Below the pieces are notes generated by a model. The model had not been told where the DNA came from. It searched no databases and saw nothing but the letters and a program-made list of their open reading frames with translations. A stretch of DNA of 64,000 nt, taken from the NCBI RefSeq assembly GCF_000237925.1, contig NC_031498.1, positions 1,074,015 through 1,138,014 of the forward strand, in the 5' to 3' direction. Positions within the stretch are counted from its first letter, which is position 1. Each line of letters begins with the position of its first letter. The stretch is from Schistosoma mansoni. Its lineage: Eukaryota; Platyhelminthes; Trematoda; Strigeidida; Schistosomatidae. Made by a program: the position numbers and the translations under genes. Shown piece after piece: positions 36,680 to 51,700 of this stretch.

Positions 36680-36710
36680 ATGGAAGAAACAGTTAATAAT
36701 CCACTAAATG
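36680..36710 (+). CDS. UTP25: UTP25 exon 1 (putative start)
   Basis: ATG followed by nine codons, then a GTTAGT donor in phase 1. TAA stands in frame three codons upstream. The start is inferred; the exon is short and could be internal. Confidence 0.5.
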
Positions 36711-39700
36711 GTTAGTCATTAAGGTTTTTAACCTTTCATGTAAACTAGCATCTTCCTTTTTGCGTCATTTTTCTATACCTTATGAACAAGTAAAAGATCA
36801 ACGGTGTCCAGAAGTAACTGTCGCAGTAGTAAGTAAATAATCAAATGAAGGCAATACGTTTTTCAGAATCCGCATATAGGATGGTATAGATCAAGTGCTG
36901 ATCGTAAAATGTTTCCGTTTCTCAATACAAAGAATGTTAGTAAGCTTAATAATGTGTATAACAGTTACTGATTAATTTTAGCCAATCGAACCAGATATCA
37001 AAGCAGAGGATTTTATTTTATACAAGATGATAACAAATTATGAGGTGGTTATCTCTTCTACAAGAAGTCTATTCTATTTATAAATCTAGGATGTATTTTA
37101 TTGCCATCGTACACCTGAAAACGAGTCAATACGTCTGTTGTACTGTTCTCATGCATTAAATCATTCACTTAGGTAAGTCATTCTTCTGGGTAGAACTGGA
37201 AAATATTCGTCAATATAGGTGTCAAACGCTTGTATCAAAGAATAATGAAAAAGAAAAACAATTCGGTGCATCTGAGTGAGTTATCCATCTACTTGTAGCT
37301 CATAAAATATATACCTTTGTGTATAAATTTAAAATCCAATTACTTTGTATTCATATAATCTTTATATGCACATTCATATACGGTCTATTTTTGTGCATTA
37401 TGTGAGATGAGTGAATTAATTCTGTTCATTTTGTCACTTAGGGCAACATATGTGCCAGGATATATATCTCACAAACAAGTATAATATTACGAAAATAAAA
37501 CGGGAGAGTGTAGCAATGGAGAGAATGAGTAGTACAATTATTTAGGAAGCAATCGCAAAGTTCTGATTGTTCGTCACAGCTGTTGGGAATGACCGAGCTA
37601 CGGATATCCCACTGATTGTTTGTGCCAGATATTTTACCGTTTCATGTTACTTAATTCCAGAAAATTTAGAACCTCATTTAGCTTTAGTGCATAAACATAT
37701 AACGACCAAACATAGTATTATTTAATCCTACATAGTTAGTTCATAAACTAGGCACAGTTCCTGGGAGGCGGCAAATAATTATCAACGTAGTAACCCCTCA
37801 AATAGCTCTAGTCATAGCTACCCGAGGTGAGGAAGGGCTTTGATTGTCAACAAAATGATCTCAGGTGCTGTAGAGGTATGAGAGCCGTTGTCATTTCCCG
37901 GTCGCCCCCACCGTGGAAGGATATTTTTTTTCTTGAGGGTTCGGAGAAGAAAGTGGAGTTGGTGGTGATCTTATTGACTTGGGAGCGTGACCGCAAAGCA
38001 TGAGAGACAACTGCTTAAGGCCGGTCGGACACAGTCTTTTTATGAGAAGTTTTCGATATGTTCGCTCCGCACTTCGAAATGCCTTACTGCCGAAGACGAA
38101 AATCTGTGGGGTAAAGTGTGACATCTTCAGGGTCGACCTTTTCTAGTCCCTCCCCTCCGTTGTGAGAAGGCATCATCGCTGCGGATGCTGGTTGTCCAAA
38201 GGAAACACCTTATTGCTGTCACACCTCTCTACAGTCGGACCCTAAGTTGCTGCTTTCAGTCTTACCGTTCTCCAACCAGCCTGGCTGGCATGATAGGACC
38301 TAAAAGAACATGCGGTCCAGCCAATATAGCTCGGTTGAATCATCACGATAGTTAAGTTCGACCACCACGTCAAGACTGAAGCTACCATCGGATGTTCGTT
38401 CTATGGACGTTACAGTTAGAAATAAATGATTGCGTAGTCAGCATTTTGTAATGATGGACAGTGAAGACCAATTAGACTATATTGTGTTGTTTTTTGTATT
38501 CCAACATAACTCATTCCTTTACAAATACCCGGATATATTTAATCGGTTGTTTATTATATTATCTGATGGTCAATCCTGAAGTACTAAAATCTTGCCTACT
38601 TTTGAGGTATTCCAGGGCTGCTTAAAAGATATGTTTATCATTAATACTGTAAGGGAAAGCATAATGAACCTGTTATATTTCTATCTGATTAATCAATGTG
38701 AATTGAAATGTTTTATGAAATTCACACATCTTGATTTCAAACATTATGGTGATTGTTCTAAGCAATCAAAGTGAGTGTAAATGAACTAAATCATAATTTG
38801 CCGTGCGCATCAAAACGCAGAACAATAACTTAGAAGAGTATGACCTCTATTAATGTAAATTACTCTACGTAAGACTACTTTATTCTTAATTCTTTGTTGC
38901 ATATTAAATATCCAGTGGTTTTTATTTATCATTCCTCTTAGTTTTTTTCTGTTCCATTTAAAATAAACCTATTTCTAGTTCTTTACGAGACCAGGGCTTT
39001 CACCGGGCACGTACTCTTATTTTAGCACCAACTAAAGAAGCGGCCAGGAGAATAGTTCATACATTTCTCCATTTAATGCCTAAAGGCTCCACAGTAAGTC
39101 ACCGACGTCGTTTTGAACGGGATTTCGGTCCACAACCTGGAGATACCGACAAAGAGAAGAAAAAGGGAAGAAAACCTAAAGATTATGAAGAATGGTTCAG
39201 TGGCAAGTTTCTGTTGAATAATTTTCGTAAATATAAAGCTATCAGCACTCGAATGGAATTGGAAAATGATGATTTACCTTTAGCCTAATCATTTAAGTAT
39301 CTATTTGTGACTCAGTTATATTTTGAGTGTGTTTTAGACAGTGTTGATCATTGACCAAATTTGAAATAAGAACACTCCCAAGTTCTTCCTAAATTTGATG
39401 TTATCTTATGACTTTACGGCACTTTGAAAACTACATTCGAATAAATAAGTCTGTTTCATTACAGATGCTTTGTAGTACCGGATAAACATTTTAAAGTTAA
39501 GCTTCACCTATGTTCATCAAACAGATCAAATAATCAATCAAAAAAAACAATTATATGTTCTGAAAATGTTTGCAGGATGCATACCAAACTACAGGCGTGT
39601 TTAGGTCGATCCAAGTAGTAATGCTCCATGTAAAATACAGATATATGATTTTAGGTTATTTGAAGTGTTATGGTTCAACAATTGTCTGGGAAGTACATTT

Positions 39701-42700
39701 TTTACATGGACTACAACAATGTGAGGCATTATTTGGGAATTATTACGTTAATTCTTTCGTTAAACGATCCAGCTACTCTTATTACCTAGTATTTTTAGGA
39801 AATCACTCAACTAGTACCTACATCAGAACACGGTTGATCAGGAATGGAATTACATTCCAAATGAACAAAGTTGAATGGGAGTAGCAATCACAGCACGAAA
39901 ACAGTCTTTAGATTTATAATTTGTACATAAGAATATACTGGAGTCTTCACCCATGTTCTAGCGCTGATTACCTAAACGTGGGTCAGTTAGCATGCTCCAA
40001 CATCATCCTGCATGGAACATGCATCACTCCTATCTATGACCTACTAACATATTAATTCTTTGTAAGACTAGGACATTTCATTGTTATATAAATAGTGTAT
40101 CCAAGGTCATTTTCAGTACCATTACAGAGCAGTTATAATCATCTATAATTAGAGAAAATAAAACGGAGACAGAAAGTACAGGACAACAACAGGAATCATT
40201 GCTATGATAGCTCTATCGTTACACATGTTCCTAGTTGTTTTATGATCTACTGTTTGGCATAAATATTATTTTAATTAGTTAAGTTTGCCAGGGACGAAGT
40301 GTAAAATATCAACAGAAGTAGAAATTTTATGAATGGACTTTGTAATAATAATGATTGAACATCTAATGTTCGTATAATTTCACTAGTGGAATATGACATG
40401 TTTCATGATGTAAACACACTTAAGTCAATGTCAGAAATGTAAATATCAATATATTGAAAAAATAATGGGATTGATTTTATTTTATGAACAGGTTACGGCG
40501 AATTGTTCCATGGTTTCGAAAATTTGTTGGTAAAGTAGTTCTCATAGAGAGAAGATTTCGAATAAAACCGATTCACTAATGTTAACATGTTACGGATGCT
40601 ATAACTAGGCGTTTTGCCTATTAGACTGTGTCATTGGGTGTAAGGCGAATAATGGGAGTAGCAGTAATTTAAGGTTGGGTTTTTAGAATGTTGACTTTCC
40701 CTTAAGGACCTGAAGTCAATTAAATACATGTAGATAATTGTGCAAGCATACCCACAGTCTAAATTGTAAATATTTTCCATCTCATGTAGATTGAAAACAG
40801 GCAATTCTGCTATACAAACGTGTTAAGTTGACGAATATCCCTTGCATATCAGATCTCACAAAAATTTGCCATCTAAAAGCCTTAGGTAAATCTACTCTTT
40901 AAAATGTATCGTACATGTGGTACCTTCTCATCATATTAAGTACAACTTTCAGCTACCTTTTCCTGTTTGCACTACTACTTAATACACGGGGCGAGTAGCA
41001 ATACAAGCTGTTGTACCTTTGACTAAATTCTGCATAAATAGTCGCTCATTGTTACACATTGCTAAGTGAGTAATCGCTTTAAATATTTGAAAAGTTTTTG
41101 AAGCAAATTATCATCACCTGAATGTTCTGTTTCATCGTCAGCCGAATTTCATATTATGTGGATATGGGATTTTAATATTTCCGACTGAATCATATAAAAC
41201 ATTTTGTAAAATTAACATCTATGTTACATTGCACTATGTTTATCCATGGATATTGTACAGTAACATTGGGCAATGTTTTACGTAATGGGATAATCCTACC
41301 GTGGTTTGTACTACTTGTATGGAGAGTTTTAAGTAGTATGTAACAGGAATTGAAAATAGAATTCTTATGGACAGAATAGGAAAATAAAGAGAACAGAAAG
41401 AGAAGCGGAAAGCAATCTAAATAACAATAGGAATGAAAGAGCGATAGAGTTGCAAAGGATAACTCAAGGAAAATAATGTATTTGGTGTATTGTTTACATA
41501 TTTTACCAAGTGTGTGGTTTTATTATCATCAGCTTTATTCAATGTTATATTTTTGGTGCAATATAGAATTCTCAACACAATGTATTTCAACAAGTTTCCG
41601 TTTCTTACTTCTTGGTCGATCCTGACGATAAATATTGAGTGATCGCCAGTTAGAAGTTAGCAGTCCAGTCAATCGCCATCTAAATAATGTACATTATTTC
41701 CGCTGTATATCGCCAGCAGCCACCATATCTCTGATTGGGCCTTTGTAACTTGTACAATGAAAATTTGTACACTTTTCAGAAACGCACCCGAATAAGTTAT
41801 GCGATTAATAGCCATAATGATGTATTAAAACAAACAAAATTAGATAAGTTGTTGAAATATCTAGATGACAGGAACAGGTAGCCCAGATGTTCAAGCAGGC
41901 CGCCTTTATTCATTTCATTGTTGTTTTGCATAATACAGTTAATTGATTTACTACCCAAGACTTCGTCCATGACACTACTACCGTAAAAGTTGTCAGGTGT
42001 ATAAATAATGTAAGCGGAAGTGAATTCGCAAGTTTTCATCCAGTGAATACTTCTCATTGTAGTTAAGTAACTTTTGACTATTTCACCTCGTGTAAAACAA
42101 CCACAGCTTTTTTATTATTGTTAAATTTACACATACATTTTTTTCTCAAATAATTTACTAGGTAATTCCAATGACAATTTTCGTATTGGTATGGCATTTT
42201 CTAAAAAGTCTGTAAAATTGTATTCTGCATTCCGTGATTCCGATTTAATTCTAGCATCTCCTTTGGGAATTAAAGCTGTTATCGATGATGAAGTGTAAGG
42301 ATTTTTTTCTATTGTATTGGTTTATGTTATCCTTTAATGGCTTATTTTGTGTGTTTGTGTGTGTGGTATAGTGCTTGCTGTATCTCAAGCACCTATGTAA
42401 CTTATCTTTTAATTAATTAGACTATTCAGTATACTTCCAATATCTTTCTTAAATATGTTCTGATGATACCTATAAATACAATAAAAAGTTCAAATTTTTG
42501 CTACATTGATTAGAGAACGCAACAGCTTCAAAACATATCAATGTTTTCCACCACTCCAGACTTTTGTGAAATAGTTGTCAATGTTTGCTTTGTACTATAC
42601 TATATTATCGTTTGGATTCTTAATGAGATGAGAGCTTTTGATCTCGATTATTATCTGGTCTTTAAGAATCATGAAAATGTTAAATAATATATTCTTCATG

Positions 42701-45700
42701 TTAGTCACTAGAAATCATGGTAACAAGATGAGGTTTCATAAATGCTTGTTCCTGAAGTCTAATTCATATCAGTTGATTTGAATCCTCACTCACAGTTGTC
42801 TATTCATTTTTAGACTAGTTAATTCGATTAAAATCAAGATTAAATATGGAGGGAAAAAGTGACATTATTGAATGGTGTATAAATTGAAAGAAACTGTGAT
42901 AATACCTTATTGACATAATTAATTTCTGTTCACGATGTCAGGTCAAACACAAAAAACTATATATTATGAATATACAGCATACTCATCACCAAAATACTGT
43001 CTAGCGTGTGTTCTTTGTCCCTGTACTTGAATTAATGAAATTATAATCCAGTCAGCTCCCGGTGGTATACGTGCACATATAAATACCGCTCTTCCTAAAG
43101 TATCTATAGAGGATCCTGTCTATAAACGTTAGGTATTTACAAGCGCTTTATGATCAGTTCATTCTAGTGGATAGGGAGTACAGCAGTGTCTGTTAGTTTC
43201 TTCTGCAGATCGTTTCACAATCTCTAAACAAGGAATGTAGTGTCTGGTATGACAGCAGGAGCTGAATCTAAGCACTTTCAATTACTCCAGTTTATTTGAA
43301 TTACTTGTGGTGACATGGTTATCTGATGTTAGTAAAACTACTAACAGGTAACTAAAATACTGATCATGTATCTTCAAAATAAGAATATTTTGTGCTGTTG
43401 TTTCAATGAAGTATGAAAATTTTGTAAGGGACTAGACCTAGATTAAATGAACTGACTTTAGTCCTTTACACTAGTTATGGTTTATTTCTATATAAATCTA
43501 GTTTCAGCGATGCGATCAGAACCACTTGATACTGTTCGAAAGGCGGTTACTAAGCAAATGGTAACGTGATCCTGAGTGGAGGATTTAAAACTATTGTAGC
43601 ATTTTTTATAAATGGTATTGATTTTAGTTTTGTCTCATATCACGTGGTGATCGCTTTTTTTAACTTGTTTTGTATGAATCTAACTCAATAAACACATGAG
43701 AATGCTCAAATATTGAGATACAATTTCAAGTCTATTAAATTTCTATGCTTATCTAAAAACTTGAACAATATCATCCTTTCTGTACATAGCAAATTCGCTC
43801 TACAGTTTGCAGTACAGCGGTATAATCAGAAGGGGTTTTGTGAAGATTTCAGTATTTTCATAGTTGAAATCATGAGTCAGTTGAAGCTAGACCACCATGG
43901 AAAACCTGGAAGCACTGGACGGCCGTTTCGTCATACTATGGGACTCCTCAGCAGTGCGCGTCCACGATCCCGCCTCGCGAGATTCGAACCCGGGACCTAC
44001 CAGTCTCGCGCCAGAGCACTTAACCGATGGACTACCGAGCCGGCCGGCATCCAACGCTGTTAATGTCTAACTTCAACCAATCCACGAAGTTTGAGCGACC
44101 GTTCACCAATTGTCTTCAGTGAGTTGTTATCTCACAACAGACGTGGTTGAACTCCACTGGTCACTGCTTCCCACTAGAACTCCAGGAGTCCCATAGTAGG
44201 ACGAAACGGCCGTCCAGTGCTTCCAGGTTTTCCATGGTGGTCTAGCTTCAATTGACAACGGTATAACTGATCATTGAGTTAGATTGATTTTCCCGTACAC
44301 CTTTTGCATTCACAACCATTTCCTGAGTAATTCAATTGTTGTAGTCATAGGTATTTATCATATTTTATGAACCTTGTCACTACCTAGAACTCGTTAACTT
44401 CTTTAACAGTATATTACTCAGTTATAGTTTCAGCAAGAAGCTTTTCATTTGTTATCGTTTTCTTGTTTTCATGTTTACTAATCTACACATATTCCATAAT
44501 ATTAGAGAGAAAGAAGCTGATGTTCAATATATCATAGCATCTATTGAATTATTGATTATCGATCAAGGTGAAATGTTATTAATGCAAAATTGGGCTACTG
44601 TACAACAAATTGTCTCTTTACTTAATCAACGTCCAACTGTTCCTGTATTTGCATCAGCTGCACGTATTCGATTATGTTATTTAGCTGGTTATGGTAGACG
44701 TTATCGTCAAACTTTACTATTCTCTGCTGTATCAAATTTTTTGATTACATTATTATCAGGTGAATGTGAAAGTGAGTTTATTTAACAGAGAGAAAATTTT
44801 AATCGGTAAATTTTCATTACAAAGTGACAGATCATCATAAAAATTGATGTGTTAAAGTTTGATCAAAAATCTGTTCCGAATATATTCAGAATAATCAGTA
44901 TGGAGTTAAGAAGATTATTGGATTTTGTTGAGATCTCCTGAACTGATTTAAGTTAGACAACTATTGAAAACCTCAAAGCACTGGACGGTACTGTTGATTA
45001 GTTCCATATTATGATGAAATTACATTTCACTGCATCCAAATTTTCAATGGTTGTCTAACTTAGATTGTCCCATGATCTTAATAAAATAGTATAACTGTAT
45101 GCCAAAATATAATTGACAGATTTACAGCTTGGTTTTTAAAAAAAAATGGTTCCACTATGTATGTGTGAATAAGAAATGACTGTTGGGGAACAGTAATGGT
45201 TCACTAGTTAAGATATTCAATAAGTGTGTCAATCATGTTCTCACCACATACACAACTACCACTACTCTTTTCTTTTAGTTAGTTATTCAAAATAGAAAAT
45301 GCTTCTAATTTAATTTAGTTGGACTGGGTGTTTGAATGTGTATATTTTGTCTCCATAACATTATGAAAAGTACCCTTGAATGCTATTAAAATTAAGGTAC
45401 GAGTATGTACTGTGTGTCATGTATTGCATGTGATTATTTAAGGTAAATTGTAGACCTTTCTTTTGAATCGTCACATCTTTTCTGCATATATATAGGGTTT
45501 TTCATACTTATCTGTATTTTTGTTGTGAGTTGAGTTTGGAAAGGAACTTCTAGGAAAGTTTGACTGTAATACTATTACTGTATATGGATAAACATTAACT
45601 TTGAGATTCTCCACCGATTTTGCTATATCATTATTTTTGGCAATTAGACTGTTTCGTGAAGTAAAATCTTCCTCGATAATACATTTCTTCTTCTGAACTA

Positions 45701-48700
45701 TATTTGATTCTGAATTGATAGTTTGTGAATGATTTTCAAATTTTTAAGTCGTGTAGAAGCATTTCAATCTACGACTGTATTATTAACTGAATTCATAATA
45801 ATTTCTATGTATCCATAGTGAATTGATCGATTTCATCCCGTCGTCATTGTTATGAATTAAAATATTTATTTATTTATTTAAGCACATAAATATTGGTACA
45901 AAGGAGCATCAGATACATATGTGCCACAAAAAAAATGTTATTTCATTCAATTGTGTGAGGGTTATGATACTACTCGGGTGCCCAAACTGAAGCACGTGGT
46001 TTTGTTAGAGGGCCACACCCGGAGCCTTTGACCTAAAGGTCTGATCCACAAGGCAGTGGAGCATCGTAAGGAGATGCAGTCCCATGGTAGCCTGTGACCA
46101 ACGATTGGTTCATACTCCATTTGTTCCCTTAGGATACTGGGACTCATGTGCACCATTGGTTTGGAATCAGGGTTTTCAAACTCCCCTAGGTGGAGTCGCC
46201 GTGTCCACCAACCCGGTTAAGGCGCCGGACACTCGCTTTTCGTCCTCTCAGTTTCGTGAACAACACCCGTGGTGCGAGAAGGCAGTGAGTAGGACTTCCC
46301 TGACAGAGGCTATATATTCGCGTGGCCATGTGAGAGCATTTGGAGAGGGAGAGCGGACTCTCCCCACTCTCGACCGTACCAGGGCATTTGGGGGCGAATT
46401 AAGATATCATAATTTGATAAGTGATTTTTCCTTTATGTTAGAAGAAAAGTGAAGAACACTTATTGATAGATAAAATGGAATAGCCGAGAATTGATAAAAT
46501 TGGCCGATTGATCGGAAATTAGAGACAGCATCAAGAAATAGTTCTTTTGTCTGATATATGCTTGTCCACAAGATTCGGAATACAAGAATAAACACGATAA
46601 AATGTTATATTGGATTAGTTTGTAGATCACACTTAATGTCCAGTCAATTAAGAATTGATTCTTGCGTATTGTATCAGTTTTAAAGGTTTTCTTTTATTAT
46701 CATTGAATTTTAGATTTTCAAGGCATGAATTATATACCGCCGTTATCACATTACCCTGATTTATATCCAACATTTTTGCCCGGTTGGGTACGTATTCCTG
46801 GACTGAAAGCACCTATTCGAACTGGACAGAAACGTCAACATTCAGATATGAGTGCTACAAAGGAAGGAGATAAATCACTAACAAATTATAACTTCAAGTT
46901 ACATTTAATCTCATTTGTAGTTCCTGGACAAATTCCTGTTAAATTATCTTGTACAGACTTGGTTAGTAAAAATAATCAATCAGATTCAGACGATGAGATA
47001 GAAATGTCACCTAAAACGACAGCTGATAATTCTCTTCATTGCCTTTCTAATTCCTCAAAAGTAGATTCATCAAATTCATTATTGTTATCTACTAGAACAC
47101 TTAGATTCACAGATTACGCATATTTATGTAAGTTGCTGTTTAGAATGTTACTTATCATCTTGCTATTGATAGTATCAGTCGGAAAATTGAAAAACCCGAT
47201 AAGATTGGATTATTGTCTCGTATAAGTGATGCAGCTCACCGTTTCATTTTCGGTGTTAATAGTTAAATGACTGAACTAAACAAACTAATGTAGTTTGTCT
47301 TGAAAAGCCTATAATCTTACTAGAATATTGATGTATTCTCATCTATGCCACTAGGTCCACATTATTCTTTTTAATCGTATTCATCACTCACGCGATCGAT
47401 ATACCACTCCAATCCCCACATACCCATACCCTCTAATCAGAGCATCAGAAAACCAAGTGATTGCTCACAAGTACCTTTAATTATTATTTATTTATATTAC
47501 TCACATGTTTATATGAATAAACTATGATACTATAGTTAATAGATCTCTTATAGGTAAAAAATAACTGAAATATTTCTGATACAAAGTTGAGTAACAGTCT
47601 TATAGTTAGTTGATTACAATTAGTATGAACGGTAGTGATACGATGACAAATAATCGATTAAAAAATAGCTTACAATTAGTACTATATAAAAAGTACCATA
47701 AGACGATTAGTAAACCTACATGTTAATTTTTATAGAGGAATGGAAACTCGAATTTCTGATTTCTCTTTCCTCACCTCTTGATGACAGTTCTCTATTTTTG
47801 TGAAGGATTATAGATACAGTCCTATTTAGAGGGTTTATAAGAAGTTTTTTTGATTTTTATTATGATATTCATAAGACGAGTGACTTTGATGCTCTTTCTG
47901 GCCTCATTAGTTTCCTTAAAACCTTCATTCCTGGATAGGGTAGCATATCAAATGTCATAGCTAAATTTTTATTTACATTTCTGAAAGGCGTTTTTTGTTG
48001 TGTGAGGGCTGAAATACTGCCAGAGTGCCCAAACCGAAGTAGGTGGTTTTTTTAGGGAGCCACACCCCGAGCCTTTGACCTTGAGGTTTAGTCCACAAGG
48101 CAGTAGAGCGAAGTCAGGAGATGCAGTCCCATGATAGCCGCAAACCATCAATAGGTTCATACGCCATTTGTTTCCTTGAAATCCTGGAGCTCATGTTCAT
48201 CATCACTGGTTTGGAATCAGGGTTTTCCAACTCTAGGTGAGCCCTTCATGTCCGTCAAACCGATCAAAGCACTTGACATTCGCTTGTCATCCTCTCAATT
48301 TCGTAAACAACACCGCCACGAAAAGGTGGTAAGTAATACTTCCCTGGAAGTGGCTCTATACGCGTGGCCATGTGAGGGCGTTTGAAGCGAGCTGACTCTC
48401 CCCGCCCTCGACCGTATCAGGGCATTCAGGGGCTAAATTGTGTAAATGCGTGTGCACAAAGTAAAAGGGTTTATCTCCAATTCTCATTATACTTTACTTA
48501 AAATTTTCGAAATCCTTTTTTGATTACTTATCGTAAGACGTACTACTACAACTGTTGCCACTATCTTGACGTGGTGGTCGGATTGGGATATCGTCATGAC
48601 CCGAACGAGCTATACTGACTGGGTTCCACCATGTCGGGGAGGTCGAGTGGGTAGCAGCAGTAAGATCTATGATGGCAAAACTAAGTTTCGAGTGGGGAGT

Positions 48701-51700
48701 TATGCTGTACAGTGGTGTGACGGGAGTAGGGTGTTTCCCTCACAATCAACACCTACAACAATTTGTCTTCACTCAACGGATAGAATGTGTAAGAAAAGGT
48801 GGACCTTAAAAATAGCCAACCTCACTTTTCCCCACAAATTTCTGTCACTGGAGATAGAGCCTTAATAGTATGTGGCTAACACATCAAGAATTGCTCTGGA
48901 AAAGCTTCGCTTGACCGGTCACAAGTATTTATCTTTTGGGCTCTGTGGTGACATCCCCAGGTTGCCAAGAAAATACCGAATCCAGTTTTCTTTTCAGGCC
49001 TCCTACAAGATGTGGGTGACCGGAAAGTGATGACGTCTTACATACCTCTAACTGTACTTGTGATCAATTTTTCTCACTTTTCAATTGTTTAATGAGTGAA
49101 TTTATTATAGCTAAGTGTTGGTTCATCTCTTCTTTCTCTTAGTCACATCAATCACTTTCATTACTGGTCACTTTCAGTAGCTTGTTGATAGATGACAAAA
49201 GCACGTGAGCAGTTAGGTGCACAATATTCATGGTTAGGTTTTTTTTACATCACCTCATATAGTTCAATGTAAGACTTTTATGATAGGCTTTGGGTTTTAA
49301 TGACTGTTTTTGTTTATAAATTTACATCATCTTTATTTCTCTGTTCTGTATTATATTTTTTACTCAGCAGGACGTAATGTTTCTATAGCCCGATTAAATG
49401 CATTTAAACAACGAATATTGCCCAGGCTACGTCGAGGTTCAGATCCTCGTGTTCTTATATATGTACCAGATTTCTACGATCTTGAAGAATTGCGCCAAAT
49501 TTTACTTGCTGAATCGTTGGATTTTTGTTGTATTAATGAGTAGGTTCTTTAAAAAAAATTTAATGTTAATTACCCTGTTATTAACTAATCTTATTTTACT
49601 ATTAAGGTGAAATGTAAGCTGAATATTTTTTCTGTAATATATTCGACTTTCAACCTCAGTTAGCTGAAGGTTCAAACCCTGTTCTGTTTACTCTGATTCG
49701 GGTATCTTTACAATATCAGTAACCCCCACACAAAAAGCGTGGCTTAATGTTGAGTACTGTGCTAGGTAAATAATCTACGTAGTTACTATCGCCTTACGAT
49801 ATGACGTAGGAAGCAGTCTTAAATCCTATTTTTACACAGTAAACATGCTTTTATCACTTTTTACCGTATAAATTTTCAAGTGGATGTTTTCCCTATCTTT
49901 TTAGCTTGTAAAGATTAAATGAAGTAAAAGGTGGGGAACAACTCGGTAGTCAGTTTCTTATCATCGTCATATTTACTGTGTCTCAACAGGCTTACAAAAT
50001 GGTCTCAACCACCTCACCGTTGTTTGAAAACGGCAGTGAAATCAGACAGACTTGTCGCACATTACTATTTCCATTTAAATCATTTACCATTAAAAATACT
50101 ATAAACATCGTTAAACCGAATTGTATAGTGATAGTATAGACTTGTTCTATAGAGAGTGAATGGACAATATCATTTTACTCTGCGATAAAGTATAAACGTA
50201 CCAAGTCCCAGAGTATGTGGGTGTTATTTGATTAACACTATTCAAGTGAAATGTACGACCTTTGTTTGGATTTACTCTTAATAGTTAACTCTTAGAAATA
50301 ATCAAACTATTCGTGCATCTGACCAGTTTTAGAAGTATTACTGAGAGTATAGCAGAAAAGTGTCTGTTTACTTATTATCAGTATAAGGTTGTGGAAATTG
50401 TTCAGTTTTAATTGAGATCACGAACCGATCAACGTTAGACTACCATTGAAAACCTGGAAGCACTGGACGGTCTTTTGGTCCAACTGTGGGACTCCTTGTA
50501 AAAGTTTGATTAGTATATAGTGATGTAGGTCATTTTAGAAACAAAACCATCAGTTCATATCATCATGACAGTAGCAACTCTATAAGTTGGTAAAACCTAA
50601 TCCCATTGAAATAAAGGTGTTCGATTATTCACAACATATACGTAAGTGGTCCTAAGCTCATACCTTGCATATGTATAGATCATGTTTTTAAGTATATTTG
50701 TTATTTTATAGCTAAGTGGACATATTTCTGTCACCACAGCTACCCTATCAATCATGATTTATTTTAAAATGTTATACATAGTAGAACATTCTAGTTAAAT
50801 GAGCTGATAGCCTAAACAGTACAAAGCACCAACCTGTCATTTCAAGGAGGTGAAGACTTTCTCATCAGTGAAACAGTCTTAGTTATTTTAAGGTGATGTT
50901 CAACATATTAGTGTGCACAAGCATTAATATGTTGCCAAATATTTTTATTCGGTTTGTACACCTCGTATTTTAGTTGAAGTATCTGAGTGAGCTAACCACT
51001 TCACTTACCTTAGACGTCTCAGGTCTGGTAGATTGGTGTCTGACGAAATCTGGGCTCGGATTCAGAAGACCCAGTTGGTGTTTGACAATTTGTATCACTT
51101 GTGGTATAGGCAAAATATCAGTTTTCCAACCAAATGGCTTTTATACTATCCATCAGTTCCCTCTTTTCTACTTTATGGGTGTGAAACATGGCCTTTACTA
51201 GTATTTGATCTTAGGTCCCTTAAAAGCATTGCTCGCGTATAGTGAGATGACTGAAAAAGTACTTTTGGGGTTAGACCTAATACACTTTGCAACTCAGGCC
51301 AACGCACATATCTGTGCCCAGACCCTATGTGAATGATATTTGTCTCTTTTGCATTGCTGTAACTTCAAATTACTTTGCTTGGGGTTTTTACATTTCTCTT
51401 CATCAGATATACAGAAGACTCAGAAGCTGAACGATTTCGTACCTTGTTTGGTGATGGTCGTATTCGTATTTTGTTAATAACTGAACGTTATTACTTCTTT
51501 CGAAGGTGAGTACTTACTATTCCTTTTATGGCTCGCCAGTATTCATTTTACTGTTCGTTACTACTATCACTTCACATGCTTTTTTTCTTTGTACTGTTGT
51601 TTTGTATTTCAGTTTAAACTGTACATTTACTGCTCTTAAGGGTCGTTAGATTGTAAAGTTAGGACGGTAACTTGAATAATGAAATATGCCTAATGGTATA

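Noticed and set aside
37891-38124. 77-codon minus ORF (MSHFTPQIFVFGSKAF)
   Set aside because: Part of a dispersed repeat; the second copy at 62.5 kb does not keep it.
39203-39288. Extension of UTP25 exon 7 (KFLLNNFRKYKAISTRMELE)
   Set aside because: Read-through of the GC-AG intron; the conserved DNFRIG block resumes at 42,162 in the correct phase.
42352-42366. Possible CRISPR-like or tandem array around GT repeats
   Set aside because: Just a short GT-rich microsatellite; no spaced direct repeats anywhere in the window.
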